A DNA stretch of 64,000 nt from Morella rubra. Taxonomy: Eukaryota; Streptophyta; Magnoliopsida; Fagales; Myricaceae. Shown piece by piece: positions 48,646 through 60,800 of this stretch (the first letter of the stretch is position 1; each line of letters opens with the position of its first letter). The notes under the pieces were generated by a model. The model was not told where the DNA came from. It saw only the letters and a list, made by a program, of their open reading frames with translations, and ran no database searches. The stretch covers positions 7,049,717 to 7,113,716 of the forward strand of contig CM025854.1 of assembly GCA_003952965.2 (NCBI GenBank), written 5' to 3'. The position numbers and the translations under genes were made by a program.

Positions 48646-50680
48646 TTTGTATCTTTTCACCTTTCCCTCGCTAGATACTATTAAAATATATAATTTAGAC
48701 AAACACTAGGAGCCCACCCACTTTTTTTTTTTTTTGGGGGAAAATTGTTAGGTGGTTATGTAAATATATATTCACAGGTTTGTCTGTCAGTCTGAGCAAT
48801 GAGCATAATGACATGGTAGTTGGTCTGAAGCTGCATATAGATAAGAGTTTTTGTTCCTTTCTGTTATGGTTATGTGTTGCTCCAGCAATTTTAGGTATGT
48901 TTGCCAGGACTCGGGAATTTTCCTGTTCCCTAAATTGGTCCATGTGAGGAACATCTGAAAAGGCTCAGAGGCATAAATAGCACTGTTTGTTTCCAGGGAT
49001 ATTGAAGTATGCACCTTCCCTCCTCTTCCTTCTCCTCTAGTAAATGTCATCGTTGCTTCCCCTCGTAAAGATTCCCACTTTAGAGTGTAGACCATCATGG
49101 CCTTCAACCGTGTACAGTCCCCAAAGAGTCATGTTGTTGGGCTGAACTCTCCTAACTCAGATTTGTAGTTAGACACCCATTTTTTTTCGTATTTTTTTTC
49201 CTATCATACTTGAATTTATTCTCTCTCTCTCTCTCATACTTGGGCGTTTGGGGTAATTCTGTATGTTTAGAATAGGTTTTGCTTAATGGCGTCACCAACT
49301 ATTTTGGAGATTCAATTTCTGTAGGTAGGAATTAGGATTATTTCAGCTTGGTCTTCAAAGCTAAAAGGCTCTTGTCAAAATTTAGTTAATTTAGAAAACT
49401 CGTAATTAAAAGCTTTTTCTGAGAATCCCAATAACAAAAATTGAAAAAAGTGTCGGTCCCTCTTTTTTCTTTTTCGCTTTTTGTTTTTTAAAGGTTGGGT
49501 TAGCATAATAAGATGATGATATCCAATGAAGATTGCACATATATTTGCAATGCCTGGGGACCAGAAGTTGACTAATGGTGATTATTCCCACTAAGTTACG
49601 AGTATATGACATATTCGCTCCTAATGAGTCTGTATATTATGTCAAGATGTGAGTATTAATTACTAATAACATAATGCCGTTTAAAAATAAAAATAAAAAC
49701 TTTTGTAAACCCCGAAGATTTTTGTGATTATTTAAAAAATGATAAGACCATATTTAAAATAAAGACAAAATCTAAAGACTTGTAAGGTAGCTAATCTTTT
49801 GGTTTTTATTTTTAGGGGGGATAAATCTGCCTTAAATGGATAAGATAAAGTAGCAAATACCAATTCCTGAGAATTGAAATCCTTGAGAAAGATATATAGC
49901 TGAATATTGTTGCCTTAACCCTTGCTCGGCTCAGAAAAGTTCACAACAGAATAAAGCATCCCTTCTTTTCATAGGGAAAGAAAGATTGACAAGCCCTATC
50001 CCACCATTAAGATTTTTTTTTTTTTTTTTTCTCCCCATTCAATCTAAACTATTCAAAATACGTTGAACTTTTTTATCATCATCAATTTTGGTTCCACAGG
50101 AGATAATGAGGAATATCATCATTGCTCTTAAAAATTTAATTGTAATTATTTTAATTACCCCGTGTCTTTACTCCAAGATAATCCTATTTTTAACTGCATT
50201 AAAGCACCTTTGAGATCCCACATAGGATCCGGTTTGAAGTTTTCGTTTCATGTCTCTACATATAGAAAAAGCAACTACTCTGAAAACTCATGTACGATGA
50301 TAGCTGTGCCAGGACACTACTGCTTTTTTTTTTTTTTTTTTTTTTTCCAGCTATTTGAAGTGGTAGGATCGCTAGAAAAGAAGTTTAGAAAAAAGAAATT
50401 TCTTTAGATATATTCTTTTGAAAATTGTGAAAGAGATATAAGGTATGTTTGGGAAAAAATGGTGTTGTGAGTGGAATTGTTATTGGAATTTTGTATTTTT
50501 TGTTACGAAAATCAAGGCTAATGATAATTAGATAGAAAGTTTATTGGAGATTGAGAAAGATTTTAGTGGGAAAAATCATATTTGGATGAAAAATTGATTT
50601 TGAAACCGAAAAAACAGTTCTCAAAACATAAACAAATTACATAGTTAGTTATTTTCCCCTTGGACCTCTAAACTAAAGCA
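48646..50680. other. spacer, nothing recognised
   Basis: The 3' untranslated region of LCYE probably occupies the first few hundred bases. Long T tracts (48721, 50010, 50323) and short CT repeats occur. There is no exon or recognisable element. Confidence 0.4.
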
Positions 50681-50681
50681 A

Positions 50682-50907
50682 CCAGGGGCATGTTCGTTTT
50701 CATGTTTTTTTTAGGATTCTGATGAAATTGTGAATATTTAGGTGGTGTTAAAGTTGTATAAAAATGCGTGTAGAAGTTGTTGAAAGGGATTGGTGTGTGT
50801 AGAAAAAGTAATAAAGTGTTGTATAAAATGCGTGTATGTTATGATGTTTGGATTGTAAAAGTAGGATTCAAATCCTACAAAAATGATGAAAACGAACATG
50901 CCCCTGG
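50682..50907. mobile_element. MITE with perfect 22-bp terminal inverted repeats
   Basis: 50682-50703 (starting CCAGGGGCATGTTCG) is the exact reverse complement of 50886-50907. The 226-bp element is non-coding. CATGTTCGTTTTC-type ends suggest a PIF/Harbinger relative, but no TWA duplication is evident. Confidence 0.85.
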
Positions 50908-50943
50908 GGTTTATTCTTCTAAGTGGATAAATTACATTTTGGG

Positions 50944-51235
50944 AAAACATCATTTTTTGTTGTAAACTTACATCAAAATGTCAAAAATACGTTTAAGCTA
51001 CTAAAGTTGTCATATTTAGCCACAAAACTATCAAAATGCATAAAGTTTACCTTATCATAAGAGCCGATGGTTGAAATATGCAGAAAATAATCTATGTGGC
51101 CCGATATTGGCAATTGAATCGTATAATAAGATGAAGGTTGATGAATTTTAATAATTTTGGGGCTAGATATGACAAACTGATAATTTTGACCTCTTTTTGA
51201 TACTTTGATAAAAGTTTATGGGCTAAAATTTTTTG
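50944..51235. mobile_element. foldback-type MITE
   Basis: The left arm (AAACTTACATCAAAATGTCAA and GTTGTCATATTTAGCC) and the right arm, complemented (AAACTTTTATCAAAGTATCA and TTTGTCATATCTAGCC), correspond over about 80 bp. Confidence 0.65.
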
Positions 51236-51239
51236 TATA

Positions 51240-52458
51240 ATATACGCCACAAACTACTAAACTTGACACAATATACCCAACTATCAATAGATCACTTCTA
51301 TACTTTACACCCTATATTATAATTTTATCATTAAAATTGTGTCGCTTGGCACATTTTTAATGGATTTTGACGGTGATATCTTACCATCAAATAGCCTGAA
51401 CAAACTACAATCCCCCCTTCCAAAAAGTATAAATCTACAGGAATTTGGCACTCCGGATATGGCGGTGCTATATTCATTAGTAGAGGCTTCAGCAAGATTA
51501 CGAATCTGAGAGCTTTTGAAGTGCTAGTAACGCTGTTTAGACTTTCAATTACATGATTAATCTATCCAATATATATAACTGGGTAAAGGGAGCATCCCAT
51601 CCAACGAAAATTAAACAAATTAACAAAGGCTTAGTACATCCTCAAGGCAGGGAATGTGTTAACTAGGCATGACGTTGTTCCACTTCCACCTACGTACCCT
51701 TTTCCATGGTGATCCTCTTACAAGCAATTTCAGTGGCTCTTGGCACACCACTTATTTGTTTAATAGCCAAAAAAAAAAAAGAGAGTGGACACCCAGATAT
51801 GCCACTTTCTGCATGCGCCCAGAGCGAGTAATCTGTGTGCGCGGGCACGACGTTAATTATCATTCGCTAATATTGCTGCTTAGACTCTATGAAGCTCGAG
51901 CACACTGCACGATCGATCCCTGCAGGCGGCCGGAGAGGGAAAATTAACTTGTTTTTATAATATTATTATATTGTGACCTAAGATTCTGGCCTACTCGCAT
52001 ATTGGATGATTCCAACATGCAGGAGCGCCCAGCTCGAATTCAGAAACATATATTATAATGTTTCTTTTCTGTAAATTAATCTCTATATTCTAGTTGGTTG
52101 ATCTTCTGAAAAGAGGCCAGGCCTGGCCATTATTGAGAGTATTATTCCAAGGTTTGTGATTCAAAGAGGGCAACCCCAAACAGATGTTGACACCCGTCAA
52201 AACTCTATTTGTTCAACCCGTAGACTCAACTCGATAAATCTCTACTAATTTTCCGTATACCTTTAATAATATTTCAGCATTAAGCATATGCTGTGGTCAC
52301 CAAGATTCTCGATCGTTATGCAGTGATGAGTACTCGGTGCATTTGCTATTATTAAGTTGATTGGAAAGTTTAATAATCCAAGTTAGGTACTGAAACACTT
52401 GTCATTAGAAAAATTTTGTGCGAAAATCCACTTATCAAAATGAAATCGAGTTAATACA
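51240..52458. other. spacer, nothing recognised
   Basis: AT-rich with one GC-richer patch at 51820-51930. There is no exon, RNA gene or repeat partner that I can support. Confidence 0.4.
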
Positions 52459-52700
52459 CACTACAAGAAAAAAGATTTTGGGTGACAAATCTTTGGGTGT
52501 GGGTGTCAAACCAAAATCTGTCACCCAAGAACACCTTTCCTTGACAACAGTTTTGTTACTCAACACAACTTTGAGAAATGCTTTTTCCATCTGGACGTTT
52601 TTTAATAACATCTTGACAGAAATTTTGGGTGATAGACAACCAACTGTTACAAATTTGTCACCACGTTATACAAACCTGTCCGAACAGACTTATATTCTGT
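52459..52700 (+). mobile_element. CACTA (En/Spm)-like terminus with subterminal repeats
   Basis: CACTACAAGAAAAAAG is the standard plant CACTA end. It is followed by repeated TTTGGGTGACAAA, TTTGGGTGTGGGTGTCAAA, TCTGTCACCCAAGA and TTTTGGGTGATAGA motifs. No matching right end (CTTGTAGTG) occurs in the window, so this is a solo end or a truncated element. The open frame covering it is not a gene. Confidence 0.6.
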
Positions 52701-53229
52701 CTGAAAAACTTTGGGATAACGATCCTATTCGTCAACAATTAGTGACGCATTTGCAATTGTCAAACTTGGAAAAACGTCTGGACGTCGTGCATAGCAGTCT
52801 AGATTCTAAAAGGCATACTCGCATGGTCGACATGCCTTAAATGCATAACTCAATGGCAAAAAGTTGTATCATGTCTGAACGATAAAGGCATTTTTTTTTT
52901 CTAGCGAATTGTGTGCTTCCACATTGCACGATTGAAATTTGTGCTGCTCATTAACATCTGGACTCCTTGTAACCATCCGGAAGCTAGAAGGTTTTGAAAG
53001 ATTTTATAACCGTTCGAGATGTACATAAACAAACTTGGGATACTTCAAATTTTTCTATATTTCAAGCATGAAGTAAGTTAGAGAATTTGAATCTTGAACA
53101 ACAACAAATAACAAGCCAACCATTATCCGATGACAAAGTTAACAAATTGTATCAGTGATGTCCATGATCACATGCTTTAATTTCTACCAAGTAATACAAC
53201 CTAACTAGGGATGAAACGACCTGCAGCCT

Positions 53230-53998
53230 TAATAGTTCATTGATTTATTTTTTTTTTGGCAAATAAGAGAGAATCTGTATTTTATCACTAGGGATCAAAA
53301 TACAGTGGAGATTGCTCTAACGGGTGAACCAAACCCTCAACAGAGCGACGTTCTAACGAGTACAGCCAACGGTACAATGTGCACAAGCACCAGCCCAGAA
53401 CCAACCATACAAAAGAGGAAATAAAACAATAAAAACAAAAATAAAAATCCGAAAGGAGGCGACAGAGCAAGTCGGAGAAGCGAAAAATGTGGCGACGCGT
53501 GGGGGCACATGCTGACTAGGTGACGTCGAACCAGAGCAAAGTAGATTGCTAGGAGATGCTGAAGCTCGCTATGAGAAGCGTGTCCTCCAAAACCACTAGA
53601 ACGGCTCAAAAAGATGAAAAGGGAATCAGGCGCGTGAGATCCGCACGCACATATGAGATGTCACTCGCCAGCAAATCGGTGACTGAGAGGGGCAAATTGG
53701 AGCGTCTGAAGGAGGAGATGCAAGCCCAAGGGGACGTGGTTACCGGAGTCCACCCAAAATGCCGAGATCTATCCTCCAAAGCCATCGTAGAGGAGGAAAA
53801 AAAAAAAAAAAAAAAGACCAGATCCTGCGAGGCTGGGCTGAGAAGACGAAGGGGGCAAGAGGAGCTCAGCTCCGGCCGCCGAGTGCAGTAACTAAGGAGG
53901 GGAAGTGCTGACTAGGGAAGGGGCAGGAAGGTTTCTAGCGAGAAGGCGCTGCCTATCTCTCTAGAAACGAGTGGGGACTGATGACTATAATAGTTCAT
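53230..53998 (-). mobile_element. poly(A) retroposon (LINE- or SINE-like) with 11-bp target duplication
   Basis: TAATAGTTCAT at 53230-53240 is repeated exactly at 53988-53998. Between them, a T-tract at 53245-53257 marks the 3' tail of an element read on the minus strand. The ~747-bp interior is GC-richer than its surroundings. Its 3' end (TGTATTTTGATCCC, complement near 53280-53300) resembles plant L1 tails. There is no reverse-transcriptase frame, so it is non-autonomous or internally deleted. Confidence 0.7.
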
Positions 53999-54296
53999 AT
54001 GATTATTGGCGGTAATTCATCACTTTTTCACCCATAAGTCTACTTTATTGGGCCGAGCAAACTTGGCGGCACCAATAAAACCTTTATGATAATGCGAAGC
54101 AAATTATTAAACTAGAATTAGGGGGAAAAGCAATAAGAGCAGAGCGGCAATCATGTTAAATATATATAGATAGGTCAACTAAGGAATTAAATAGGTGTTC
54201 AGTTGCTTGTAATTATTTATTCTCTGAAAGGGGTTGAAACTGCATATATTCCAATCTCATGAACTTGTTCTCCAAGCACCCGGCCTTCCGAACCTC

Positions 54297-54304
54297 TATA
54301 AATT
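54297..54304 (+). promoter_or_regulatory. probable TATA box of the MIR156 gene
   Basis: TATAAATT within CCTCTATAAATTGAGGC lies about 200 bp upstream of the mature miR156. Plant MIR156 primary transcripts usually start a few hundred bases upstream of the hairpin from TATA promoters. Confidence 0.55.
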
Positions 54305-54492
54305 GAGGCATCCAAAACATCATGTCTACACACAGTCCCAGTAGTACTCGATCGATCAAGTGCCTTTCTTGTCATGGAATAGTGATCCTACCTCTTTGGG
54401 GAAGGTGGACGTTGTACCGATGGAACGCTTGTTTCGGTGCGGCCTGCAGGAATGATTTGCGTCAATATATCGCCTGAGGGGGTTTGTATTCG

Positions 54493-54587
54493 AAGGTGAC
54501 AGAAGAGAGTGAGCACACAAGGTTCTTTCTTGCATGAAGTGTCCGTGCATGAAGCTCTGTGTGCTCACCCTCTATCTGTCAGCCACC
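54493..54587 (+). ncRNA. MIR156: microRNA156 precursor (targets SPL transcription factors)
   Basis: 54497-54516 is exactly the conserved mature miR156, TGACAGAAGAGAGTGAGCAC. The opposite arm at about 54563-54584 (GCTCACCCTCTATCTGTCAG) pairs with it, apart from small bulges and mismatches. Flanking bases GGT and ACC extend the stem, and the loop is about 45 nt. This is the normal plant pre-miR156 layout: mature strand on the 5' arm, and a 3' star ending in CTGTCAG. By established knowledge miR156 represses SPL genes, keeping plants juvenile, with high levels early in development. A (CT)n tract follows the hairpin at 54590-54604. Confidence 0.95.
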
Positions 54588-55633
54588 ACTCTCTCTCTCT
54601 CTCTACGCACCGTTAACAAACTGATTAGTGATAATTTCTCATTGATCCTCCCATTTATGTTGTTTTGTTCATCTGGGTAACATATTCATTGGGGGATTTA
54701 ATATCCAGTAGGTTCCAACTAGCTGATCAGCATCTTCAATATTAACCGAGCAATCCAGGCCAGGCAGACAGCAAATTACCAGAATAAATTCTTTAGCTTC
54801 TCTCTCCGTCTCTTTCTCTCATCTATAATATCCTTTCGTCGAAGCCCATAAGAATCTTACCTTTCCCAAAGCCATGCCGACCAAAGTACACCTTAAGTCG
54901 TGCACTTTTGCACTTTGAAAATATACCAGACATGCATGATATTGCTTGCCTTGTCGTTCAGTGTGTTACAGGGAATTTTTTGTCCCTCGTGGATGACTTC
55001 TAGCCAGTGATCCTGACTTCTAAAAGCTGCCTGTCTCAGGGAGTTTGTGAACATGCAGCTGATCGAATCCATGATTCCGGTGCTGCCACTGGTAGGTTAG
55101 AATTGGGTTAACCTTTGGGTTGCTAAAAGTCCAGCAAATCCTATATATCCAATCGCTATTAAATTTGGAGCGGTAGCGAGCTACATATATTAACCTACTT
55201 TTGTGAGACTTCAACTTAACTCTAGAAAATATGAATATATATATATAGCTATGCTATATGTTCTTAATTTGATCTCACATGAACATTTTTTATATATGGA
55301 GAGATTTTCTAGCCTATTCCTAACATTGATAGAATATTTATCAAGAATTTATAAGTCTTTCAATTTCAATTTCAATTTGAATATTGTTTTTGTTCTTTCA
55401 ATTTAGAAATAAAATCTTGATCAAATTAAAACTCTATCACTAACTATCTTATTGGAATAAATTTTGTAATTAAACATCCAATTAATTTAATTAAGTACTT
55501 TTGTTTCATGTGATGTGTGGATCACGTTTTATAAGATCATATGTTATATATAACTTTGACATATCAAGAGAAACAAATCTGCACGAGAATTAACTTCCGT
55601 AGTATTTTAAGTTATAAGAAGCAGAACACTACA

Positions 55634-55664
55634 AGAAGAAGAAGAAGAAGAAGAAGAAGAAGAA
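55634..55664. repeat. (AGA)n microsatellite
   Basis: About ten GAA/AGA trinucleotides in a row. Confidence 0.9.
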
Positions 55665-57108
55665 AGAAGTAAGATGCAGAACAATAATCTGATTTTTTTT
55701 TTTTTTTTAACAAAGAAAGATACAAATTAGGCTCGCGTAACATAAGGAGGGTTAGGATTCATTATGTCACACGAAAGATTTCGGATTAATATGAATTTTA
55801 TGTGTAATATCTAATTAAGGTTATTGATGGTGCTAAAAATGATTTAGCTCAACTGATGAGCGATGGGACGTGTTGTGTTTTTTCCTTTGGGCGCATAGAG
55901 CCTTTCTTTAAGTGGGCATCAGTGTATCAAATCGATCAATAAGAGTATAACAATTATCTTTTTTTTTTTTTTCAATATCTATCTGTTCTTACATTTGTTT
56001 AGTAATTTATCAGGGGTCCATCCACTATCAGTACTCGAATATCCCTTTTATTATGGGCTGCGGATAAAAAAAAATGGAAATTAATTTAATTTAATTGGCT
56101 GGGTGCCTTTGTGTAAAAGGTTGTTCAGACAATCCTGCCTGGAAAACACATGATGATCGGTTATATATATAGTAGCACTAAATGCTATGTATATATATGA
56201 TGATCGGTTGGATTAATCTTTTCTTGAAATGACACTAAGCTCCTTTCTTTTTCTAAGCCACGTCAGCTCTACAACTAGTCTTTCTTTCATCACACAAAAT
56301 TTTGTCACAACCTAAACATTCAATAGTAACACGAGGGTTTTTATTACATAGTTTTTAAAATTTTTATTTCGAGCATGTGGTTGAAACATGCGACCACGCC
56401 TTGTATTAAAGATTCACCTGACTAATTCCCTCCCGTGTGTCTCGTGACGTAATTAGGTCGTTGCGTCTCACCCACCCAACCACGAGACACTGAATTCTGA
56501 ACTCGTCAAACATGTATCAATTCTTTTTTCTTTTTTTTTTTTTTTTTTTTTTTCTTTTTCTTTTTTTGAGAAGGGCAGTGAGAATTTTCACAAACTTTCA
56601 GTAATACTTTTCAAACAATTCTATTAAACTACCTTTTTTTTTCTCTGCATATTTTCAAAAATTTCAATAAACCTCTCTATATAGATATATTTTTATATTA
56701 TTATTCCATTCGAATTACAAATTTAAAAAAGAGATATAAAAAATATATAAAACATGATAGAAACTATATTTAAATTTAAATCTTGAAAGAATAATATCAT
56801 ATCAAATTCACGATATTATCTCTAACAAAATATTGTTAAAATTACTTACCCAAAAAAAAAATTATATATGTTAAAATTTCTGCAATCTAATTTCAAGTTT
56901 TCCTTTTATTTTTTTTATGAAAAATAACTTGTATATGGATTGTAAATATAAAAATAACAAGAATAATTTTTTAGGATAAATTATAATTTTTGTCCTCAAA
57001 CTACCATAGATTTTCAAATACTTTAATAAACTTTAACTCGTTATAACTCACTCCAAATTATGTTTCTCATTGTAATTTCATCTCTCGACTTAAACAAGAG
57101 CAAATTTT

Positions 57109-57370
57109 TATTTTTAGGTCAAGAGAATGTCACATCCTGGGACAAAAATCATTTTATATAATAACTCAAGTCTCAAATAGGTAGAAGCACAGTAGAACGC
57201 TAGAGAGAGTTCAAATGAAGAAAAATTTATATTTTCATATAAAGTGAATGTCACTTGCACTAGGACAAAAATCATTATATATAATGGCTCAAATAGGTAG
57301 AAGCACGATAAAAGATTAAGGAGAGCTTAAATGAGTACAAATTTTTTACTTTTATGTAAGAAAAATGTCC
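57109..57370. repeat. tandem repeat, ~121-bp unit, two copies plus partial
   Basis: GAATGTCAC starts at 57125 and 57246. Each is followed by GGACAAAAATCATT, ATATAATRRCTCAA, AATAGGTAGAAGCACRRTA and an AAATGAR.A.AAATTT block. A third start (AAAATGTCCC) is near 57361. Confidence 0.8.
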
Positions 57371-57471
57371 CATGTGCTCTTTTTTGACCAAAAAAACAGT
57401 TTAGATGCGATAGGTTGCTTCTAGAAGTATTGTTTAAAATGAGTTATAACCAATTATTTGAGAATTAAGGG

Positions 57472-57650
57472 ATGTTTATTTTGGTGAGATTTTTAAAATT
57501 TAAAGTGTTTTAAGAATTTTTAAGTAATATTAAAGCTTATTGATATACATGTATAAATTATTAACTTGTATTTGTATTTAAATATATTTATTTAATTTTA
57601 GAATTTACGTGTATTTTAAAATATTTATAAAAACGAACATATCCTTGTAT
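57472..57650. mobile_element. small AT-rich MITE
   Basis: The left end GGATGTTTATTTTGGTGAG and the complemented right end GGATATGTTCGTTTTTATA form an imperfect inverted pair. TTTTAAAATTTAAAGTGTTT is mirrored by AAAATATTT. It resembles the fragments at 12125 and 18480. Confidence 0.5.
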
Positions 57651-57887
57651 AATAATTTGTTGTGAAAAATTATAATTTACTCATTTTCTTATTCTCATTG
57701 GTTGCTTTTGCGAAATAATTACAAAAGCCAAAAGGTAACATCCGTTGACGTAATTAGTCGTCTCGCTGCGGCACAGAACTCAGAAGAAACACCCTTCAAT
57801 TATCTTCTTCTTTTTTTGCTTCAGAAGCCCCGGCATATATTTTGTCACTGCTCACCTGAGCTTCGACGAAGGTGTTGGTCCTCGGCG

Positions 57888-60800
57888 ATGACTTCGGTGG
57901 CGGTTGCCGTAAACGGCGCCGTTGGTGGAGAAGGAGGCAAAGGAAGCCGACTCGCCGTTAGGTGGGCGTTGGAGAATCTCGTGCCCAAAGCCGATCGCGT
58001 TGTTTTAGTCCACGTCATGCCCAAGATTACTTCAATCCCAACTCCATGTGCGTTTCTTTCGTTCCGTTATTTTCTCTTCTCTTTCTAGTTGACAGAGTTA
58101 GTGTTTGGAAAAGTATAACTCGGTGTATTAGTTCAACCGCAATCTGTTCTAAGACTCCCAAGTTTTATTGTCTTTGTTTCGTGGACAACCAAACATTCTA
58201 ATTGATTTTGCCAGCTTGATTTAGTTCTGGCGCTCAGCTGACTTTTCTGTGTTAATTTTTGAGAAATTTTTGCTTGGCTGACAAGGAACTGTGAGAACCG
58301 CGCGGTATGAGAGATAAACAGTTCCCGAGACATCTTTGGAGACCACTCCTAGCCAACGGCTTTAAGCGAATGGGTTGGGTATCAAAGATGTTAAATGAAT
58401 TATCTTCGTCTCAGTCGTTTCAATTACCATTGCTTGCCGTATGTGTGCTTGGGGGTATTTCCAAAGATACTATTGACTGTTATGTTGGAAGAATAACTGA
58501 ATTTCTCTGACAAAAGAGCATACTAAATAAGTAAATAATAGGTCAAAGTGCTTTAGAAATTGGGCATTCATTTTGGTAGCCGAAGAGTCCTGCTGTAACT
58601 TCCGTCAGTTTTACAGCAGTTGAATTGGTGTTTTTACAGCGGGAGAGCATATTCCTGTAGAGGAACTGGATAAGAATATGGTGGCAACATACGTGGAGGA
58701 TGTGAAATCGAAGTTTGAAGAAATCTTTGTCCCATTTAGGAAACTTTTGAAGACAAGAAAGGTGAGATTGTCTTCTCGTTCAAGCTTGGTTCTGTTATGT
58801 TGGGTCTGTGAGGATGAAGTATGAATGTTATAGTGGTAACTTCTACAGGTGGAAACTTCGCTGCTGGAGGATGATGATCCTGCGACTGCGCTTCTTAGAT
58901 ATGTAACTGGGTCAGGAATCAAGAGTCTAGTCTTGGGCTCTTGCTCCTCCAATTTTGTTACGCGGTATTTTATCATTCTTACTTGGATTATCATGCATAA
59001 AATGTTCTTAATGATTTATGATGCTTCTAATCAATATGGTTAAAACTATATGATTTGTGAAATGTACTGTCACAATAATGAAGTTATGGCTATTTTGGAC
59101 ATGTTGCATCATTTGTGCTCCTTCACAAATGCAGTGTGTGTGTGTGTGTTTTGGGGGGGTTCCATAACCTTGTACATTGTGGAACACATTGGTGCGAAAG
59201 TTTTAGCTGCATTATCTAATGAAATTCTAGTACTTCATATCCTCTGTGTGTGTGTGTGTGTTGGGTTGGGGGGGTAGTTCTATTCACAGTTTCTTTGTAA
59301 CAGATTCTGAGATTTGTCACAATTTCTTCCAGGAAGTTAAAGGGACCGGGGGTACCAAAAACTGTACTGAGATGTGCTACTGCCTGTTGTGATATTTATA
59401 TTGTATCTAGAAACAAAATAGTCAAAAGACCTGCTGATTCCTCATCAGCTACTGGTAAGTTGGAAGTAAATGCTTTATCCGGCAACAATTATCAAGTCAC
59501 TAATTCTTTATCGGATCCTCTCGCAGAGCCCAGTTCTGAGTCTGAAATGAATACTCAACAAGATCATCAAGAAGGTTCCAATGACAGTCATGAACAAATA
59601 TCTGGCCTTCATTCGCCCTCTGTAGAACCCAGGGTTCACAACAGCTTCGGAGCATCAATAATATCAGGGCTTAGTTACCAAAATTCTGAAGCATTTACAA
59701 ATATGGGTTCTTTTACCAATGCCAGTGTAGATGAGGAGAGGAATCATCAGGAGTTTGGAGATGACATTGAAACTATTAAGAGTCGCAATTCCTTCTCCTA
59801 TACGAAATCTGAGCGGGTAATCTTTTGGTGGATGTCAAACTCTTGCATATTCTTTGGTAAAAGTTTTCTTCATGTGAGCATAATATGAAGTACCTTTGGG
59901 CAGTTAGGTGTGCAGGCTGAAGTAGAACAACTGCGACTAGAAATTCAAGGTACTGTTGCCATGTACAAACGGGCATGCCAAGAACTAGTTCATGCTCAAA
60001 ATAAAGTAAGAGTTTGATCTCTTAGCAAAATATTAATTCAATGTTAGGATAATGGTGAGATGTTACATTTTGTGTTGTTCCTAAGATCTGCTGGCAATGG
60101 TTGCAAAAACTTAAATGAGTTGGCTTTTACTTTTTATCCAGGTCTCTAACATAGTTGGAAACCAAAAAAACTAATCTAACTGCAATCAGTATTTTTGCAT
60201 TAAGTTAGCTACTGGAGATGTACAAGGGAACCTATGAAAGGAATCTTGGAGAAGAACTCCATTATTTTGGTTGGCTTGGAGAAAGAAAGGCATGACTAAC
60301 CATGGACTGTTTTGCACTTGGTGCTTCAATTTGCAGGTTGAGTTACTTTCTTCTGAATGTCTTGAAGAGGCTAGAAGAGTGAATGCTGCACTAGAAAGAG
60401 AAGAAACTTCGAGGAAAATTGCTGCTGAAGAGAAAGCTAAGTATTTGGAAGCTATAAAGGAGGTTGAGGAGGCAAAAAGGTTGCTTGCCAAGGAGGGTTA
60501 CGAGAGGAAGATAGCAGAACTGAATGCCCTCAAGGAGTCTATAGAGAAAGAGAAAATTGTTGATTCACTCTTCTCTGCTGACAAGAGGTACAGAAGGTAT
60601 ACACGGGATGAAATAGAGGTTGCAACAGGATTCTTCTCTGAGAGGAATGTGATCGGTGAGGGTGGGTATGGGAAAGTTTACAAGTGCAGTCTTGATCACA
60701 CTCCAGTAGCTGTTAAAGTTCTAAGTCACGAGGCAATGGGCAAGAAAGAGGAGTTTCTGAAGGAGGTATCCTAAGCGTATAGTCCTTTTCACTTTTCTGT

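Larger units (their letters stand above)
54610..57880. other. AT-rich spacer between MIR156 and the U-box kinase gene
   Basis: Contains an (AGA)n microsatellite at 55634-55664 (preceded by another CACTACAAGAA at 55627), long T tracts (55690, 55960, 56525-56570), a tandem repeat at 57109-57370 and a MITE at 57472-57650. No exon is seen. Confidence 0.45.

Noticed and set aside
52418..52840. 140-codon plus-strand open frame as a possible gene
   Set aside because: It covers a CACTA-like terminus and its subterminal repeats, has no recognisable domain or splice context, and its composition follows the repeats.
53556..53891. 111-codon charged open frame
   Set aside because: It lies antisense within a poly(A) retroposon bounded by target duplications and ends in an A-tract artefact.
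54356..54568. 70-codon minus-strand open frame over the MIR156 region
   Set aside because: It is antisense to the miR156 hairpin and shows no family resemblance.
55627..55664. second CACTA terminus
   Set aside because: After CACTACAAG the sequence is only an AGA microsatellite with no subterminal motifs.
57702..57887. upstream in-frame extension of the U-box kinase
   Set aside because: The frame is open to ATG 57702, but family proteins start close to the VAVAV stress-domain strand, so ATG 57888 was preferred.
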